Source: Phenylobacterium sp. (lineage in GTDB: Bacteria > Pseudomonadota > Alphaproteobacteria > Caulobacterales > Caulobacteraceae). From it: DNA of 64,000 nt. The position numbers and the translations under genes are program-made. The notes under the pieces were generated by a model, which was not told the DNA's origin, ran no database searches, and saw only the letters and a list, made by a program, of their open reading frames with translations. Below are positions 62,826-64,000 of this stretch, one piece after another; the stretch's first letter is position 1; each line of letters begins with the position of its first letter. The DNA is taken from the NCBI RefSeq assembly GCF_030681155.1, contig NZ_JAUXXE010000071.1, forward strand, positions 1 through 64,000. The letters are read 5' to 3'.

Positions 62826-64000
62826 ATGCGGCAGTTCACCTCGGTGGCGCTTTCGGCCACCTACCTCTGTCTCGCTCTGATCGTCGCCCTGCTGCTGTGG
62901 CGGAACGGAGGAGGCTGGGCTGCGGGCGTCGCCGCTCTGGTCGGCGGTCTTGGCCTCTGCTTCGCCGTCCATGGTCTGGTCGCCCAATCCCTGAAATTGC
63001 GCGCCGTCCGCAAGGAATTGGAATCGCTGCGCGACGCCCAGCGGATCATGCTCGGCCAAATGGAACTGGTGGACGCGCGAATGAGCGAAGTCGCTGACGC
63101 GGTCAGCGACGACGTGAACCGTTCCGAGGCGCTGTCCGACGAAGTCCACATGCTGGAGGACTTGGTCGAGCGCATGGGCCACCGGCTGGAAGAGCGCGTC
63201 ACGGTCGCGCCCTTCGCCGCTCGTCAGGACGCCAATACCCGGGCCCGCCAATCGGCGGCCCTGCTCGACACCGTTCGCGCGGCCCTGGCCGAGAACCGCG
63301 TCGATCTCTACCTGCAACCCATCGTCGGCCTGCCTCAGCGCCGGACCGTCTTCTACGAAAGCTATTCGCGGCTGCGCGATGAAAGCGGCCGCGTCTTGAT
63401 GCCGGCCGAGTATCTGGCGGTCGCCGAGCCCGAAGGCCTGGTCACCTCGATCGACAACCTGCTGCTGTTCCGTTGCGTGCAGATCGTACGCCGGCTGGCC
63501 AAGCAGGACCGCAAGGTCGGCATCTTTTGCAACATCTCGATCGCCAGTCTCGCGGACGAGACCTTCTTCCCGCAGTTTCTGGAATTGCTCGCCGACAACC
63601 GTGACCTGGCCGGCGCCCTGATCTTCGAATTGGGACAAGCCGCCTTCGACGCGCGAGGCGCGGTCGAGGCCCGCAACATGGGCCGGCTGGCCGAGCTCGG
63701 CTTCCGCTTCTCCCTCGACAAGGTCCACGACCTCGACATCGACTTCCACGACCTGGCCCGCGCCGACGTGAAGTTCCTGAAGGTCAGCGCGCCCTTCCTG
63801 CTGGAAGAGCTGCTCGAGACCGAGGATGGCCTGGTGTTCCGCTCGATGCCCGACCTCGCGGCCCAGGATTTCGCCTCGCTGACCCGCCGCTACGGCGTCG
63901 ATCTCATCGCCGAGAAGGTCGAGAGCGAGCGCCAGATCGTCGACATCCTCGAACTCGACATCGCCTTTGGCCAAGGCCACCTGTTCGGCGAGCCCCGCGC
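62826..64000 (+). CDS. tipF: TipF-like degenerate EAL protein (C-terminus cut by window edge)
   Basis: About 391 residues are visible. Two N-terminal TM helices (LSATYLCLALIVALLLW and AAGVAALVGGLGLCFAV) are followed by a coiled coil at about residues 60-120, and then an EAL domain from about 150. The signature EAL is replaced by ESY in VFYESYSRL, and the other metal-ligand positions are altered as well, so it is unlikely to be an active phosphodiesterase. This layout is that of Caulobacter TipF, a c-di-GMP receptor that positions the flagellar motor. It is the best taxonomic marker in the window. Confidence 0.82.
   Translation, partial: MRQFTSVALSATYLCLALIVALLLWRNGGGWAAGVAALVGGLGLCFAVHGLVAQSLKLRAVRKELESLRDAQRIMLGQMELVDARMSEVADAVSDDVNRSEALSDEVHMLEDLVERMGHRLEERVTVAPFAARQDANTRARQSAALLDTVRAALAENRVDLYLQPIVGLPQRRTVFYESYSRLRDESGRVLMPAEYLAVAEPEGLVTSIDNLLLFRCVQIVRRLAKQDRKVGIFCNISIASLADETFFPQFLELLADNRDLAGALIFELGQAAFDARGAVEARNMGRLAELGFRFSLDKVHDLDIDFHDLARADVKFLKVSAPFLLEELLETEDGLVFRSMPDLAAQDFASLTRRYGVDLIAEKVESERQIVDILELDIAFGQGHLFGEPR

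Noticed and set aside
62694..63980. A 428-codon minus-strand frame opposite tipF
   Set aside because: The + strand frame encodes TM helices and an EAL domain; the minus frame shows only antisense-type composition.

Overview
This 64 kb window is a high-GC, densely coded stretch of a bacterial chromosome. It most likely comes from an alphaproteobacterium of the Caulobacteraceae (Caulobacter or Phenylobacterium-like). The evidence is a TipF-type degenerate EAL protein at the right edge, an rpmH-rnpA-yidC-yihA run followed further down by argB-HAD-dapD, and many short overlaps between genes. GTG and TTG starts are frequent, and the fatty-acid and acyl-CoA enzyme content is large. No prophage, insertion sequence, CRISPR array, rRNA or tRNA gene was seen. 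The left edge cuts purA and the right edge cuts tipF.

Layout: 1-7.3 kb holds purA (partial), a threonine/serine dehydratase and a tripartite RND efflux operon. 7.5-12.6 kb holds an M28 peptidase, a DUF72 protein, a small TonB-C-like secreted protein and a chemotaxis receptor. 12.7-17.5 kb holds DUF1330, a dienoyl-CoA-reductase-like SDR, and a TetR / esterase / quinone-reductase / map run. 17.7-20.7 kb is rpmH-rnpA-yidC-yihA. 20.9-24.2 kb holds an LCAD-like acyl-CoA dehydrogenase, a Crp/Fnr regulator and a secreted amidohydrolase. 24.4-29.6 kb is amino-acid and lysine biosynthesis (argB, HAD, dapD, dapE) with a HTH gene and a possible degenerate exonuclease between. 29.7-34.8 kb is the minus-strand fmt-truA and def-rmuC group with GNAT, DUF4242 and lipoprotein genes. 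A predicted sRNA lies at about 34.9-35.0 kb. 35.3-38.8 kb is typA plus a CHASE3 sensor kinase and a response regulator. 38.8-41.4 kb is an EmrAB-type efflux pair. 42-53.6 kb is mixed metabolism: aminotransferase, SDR, epoxide-hydrolase-like, extensin-like, M20 peptidase, MraY-like, ClpP-like, GH13, Rieske oxygenase, hydrolase and GST. 53.6-62.7 kb holds a probable methylsuccinyl-CoA dehydrogenase, two TetR regulators, a HIG1 protein, a cobalamin adenosyltransferase, etfBA, LysR and 3-hydroxybutyryl-CoA dehydrogenase.

Themes: protein synthesis and maturation genes (rpmH, rnpA, yidC, map, def, fmt, truA, typA) are spread through the middle. Acyl-CoA oxidation genes sit with their electron acceptor ETF, and with the enzyme that makes adenosylcobalamin, which suggests acyl-CoA or ethylmalonyl-CoA-type carbon flow. 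The best candidates for undescribed biology are not large operons. They are a small RNA with a full promoter, an exposed CCUCCC and its own terminator; a sensor kinase with no canonical start codon; mirror-symmetric cloverleaf intergenic repeats, one of which supplies the C-terminus of TruA; and a hairpin that covers the ribosome binding site of the chemotaxis receptor. All calls were made by reading the sequence; no database search was possible.
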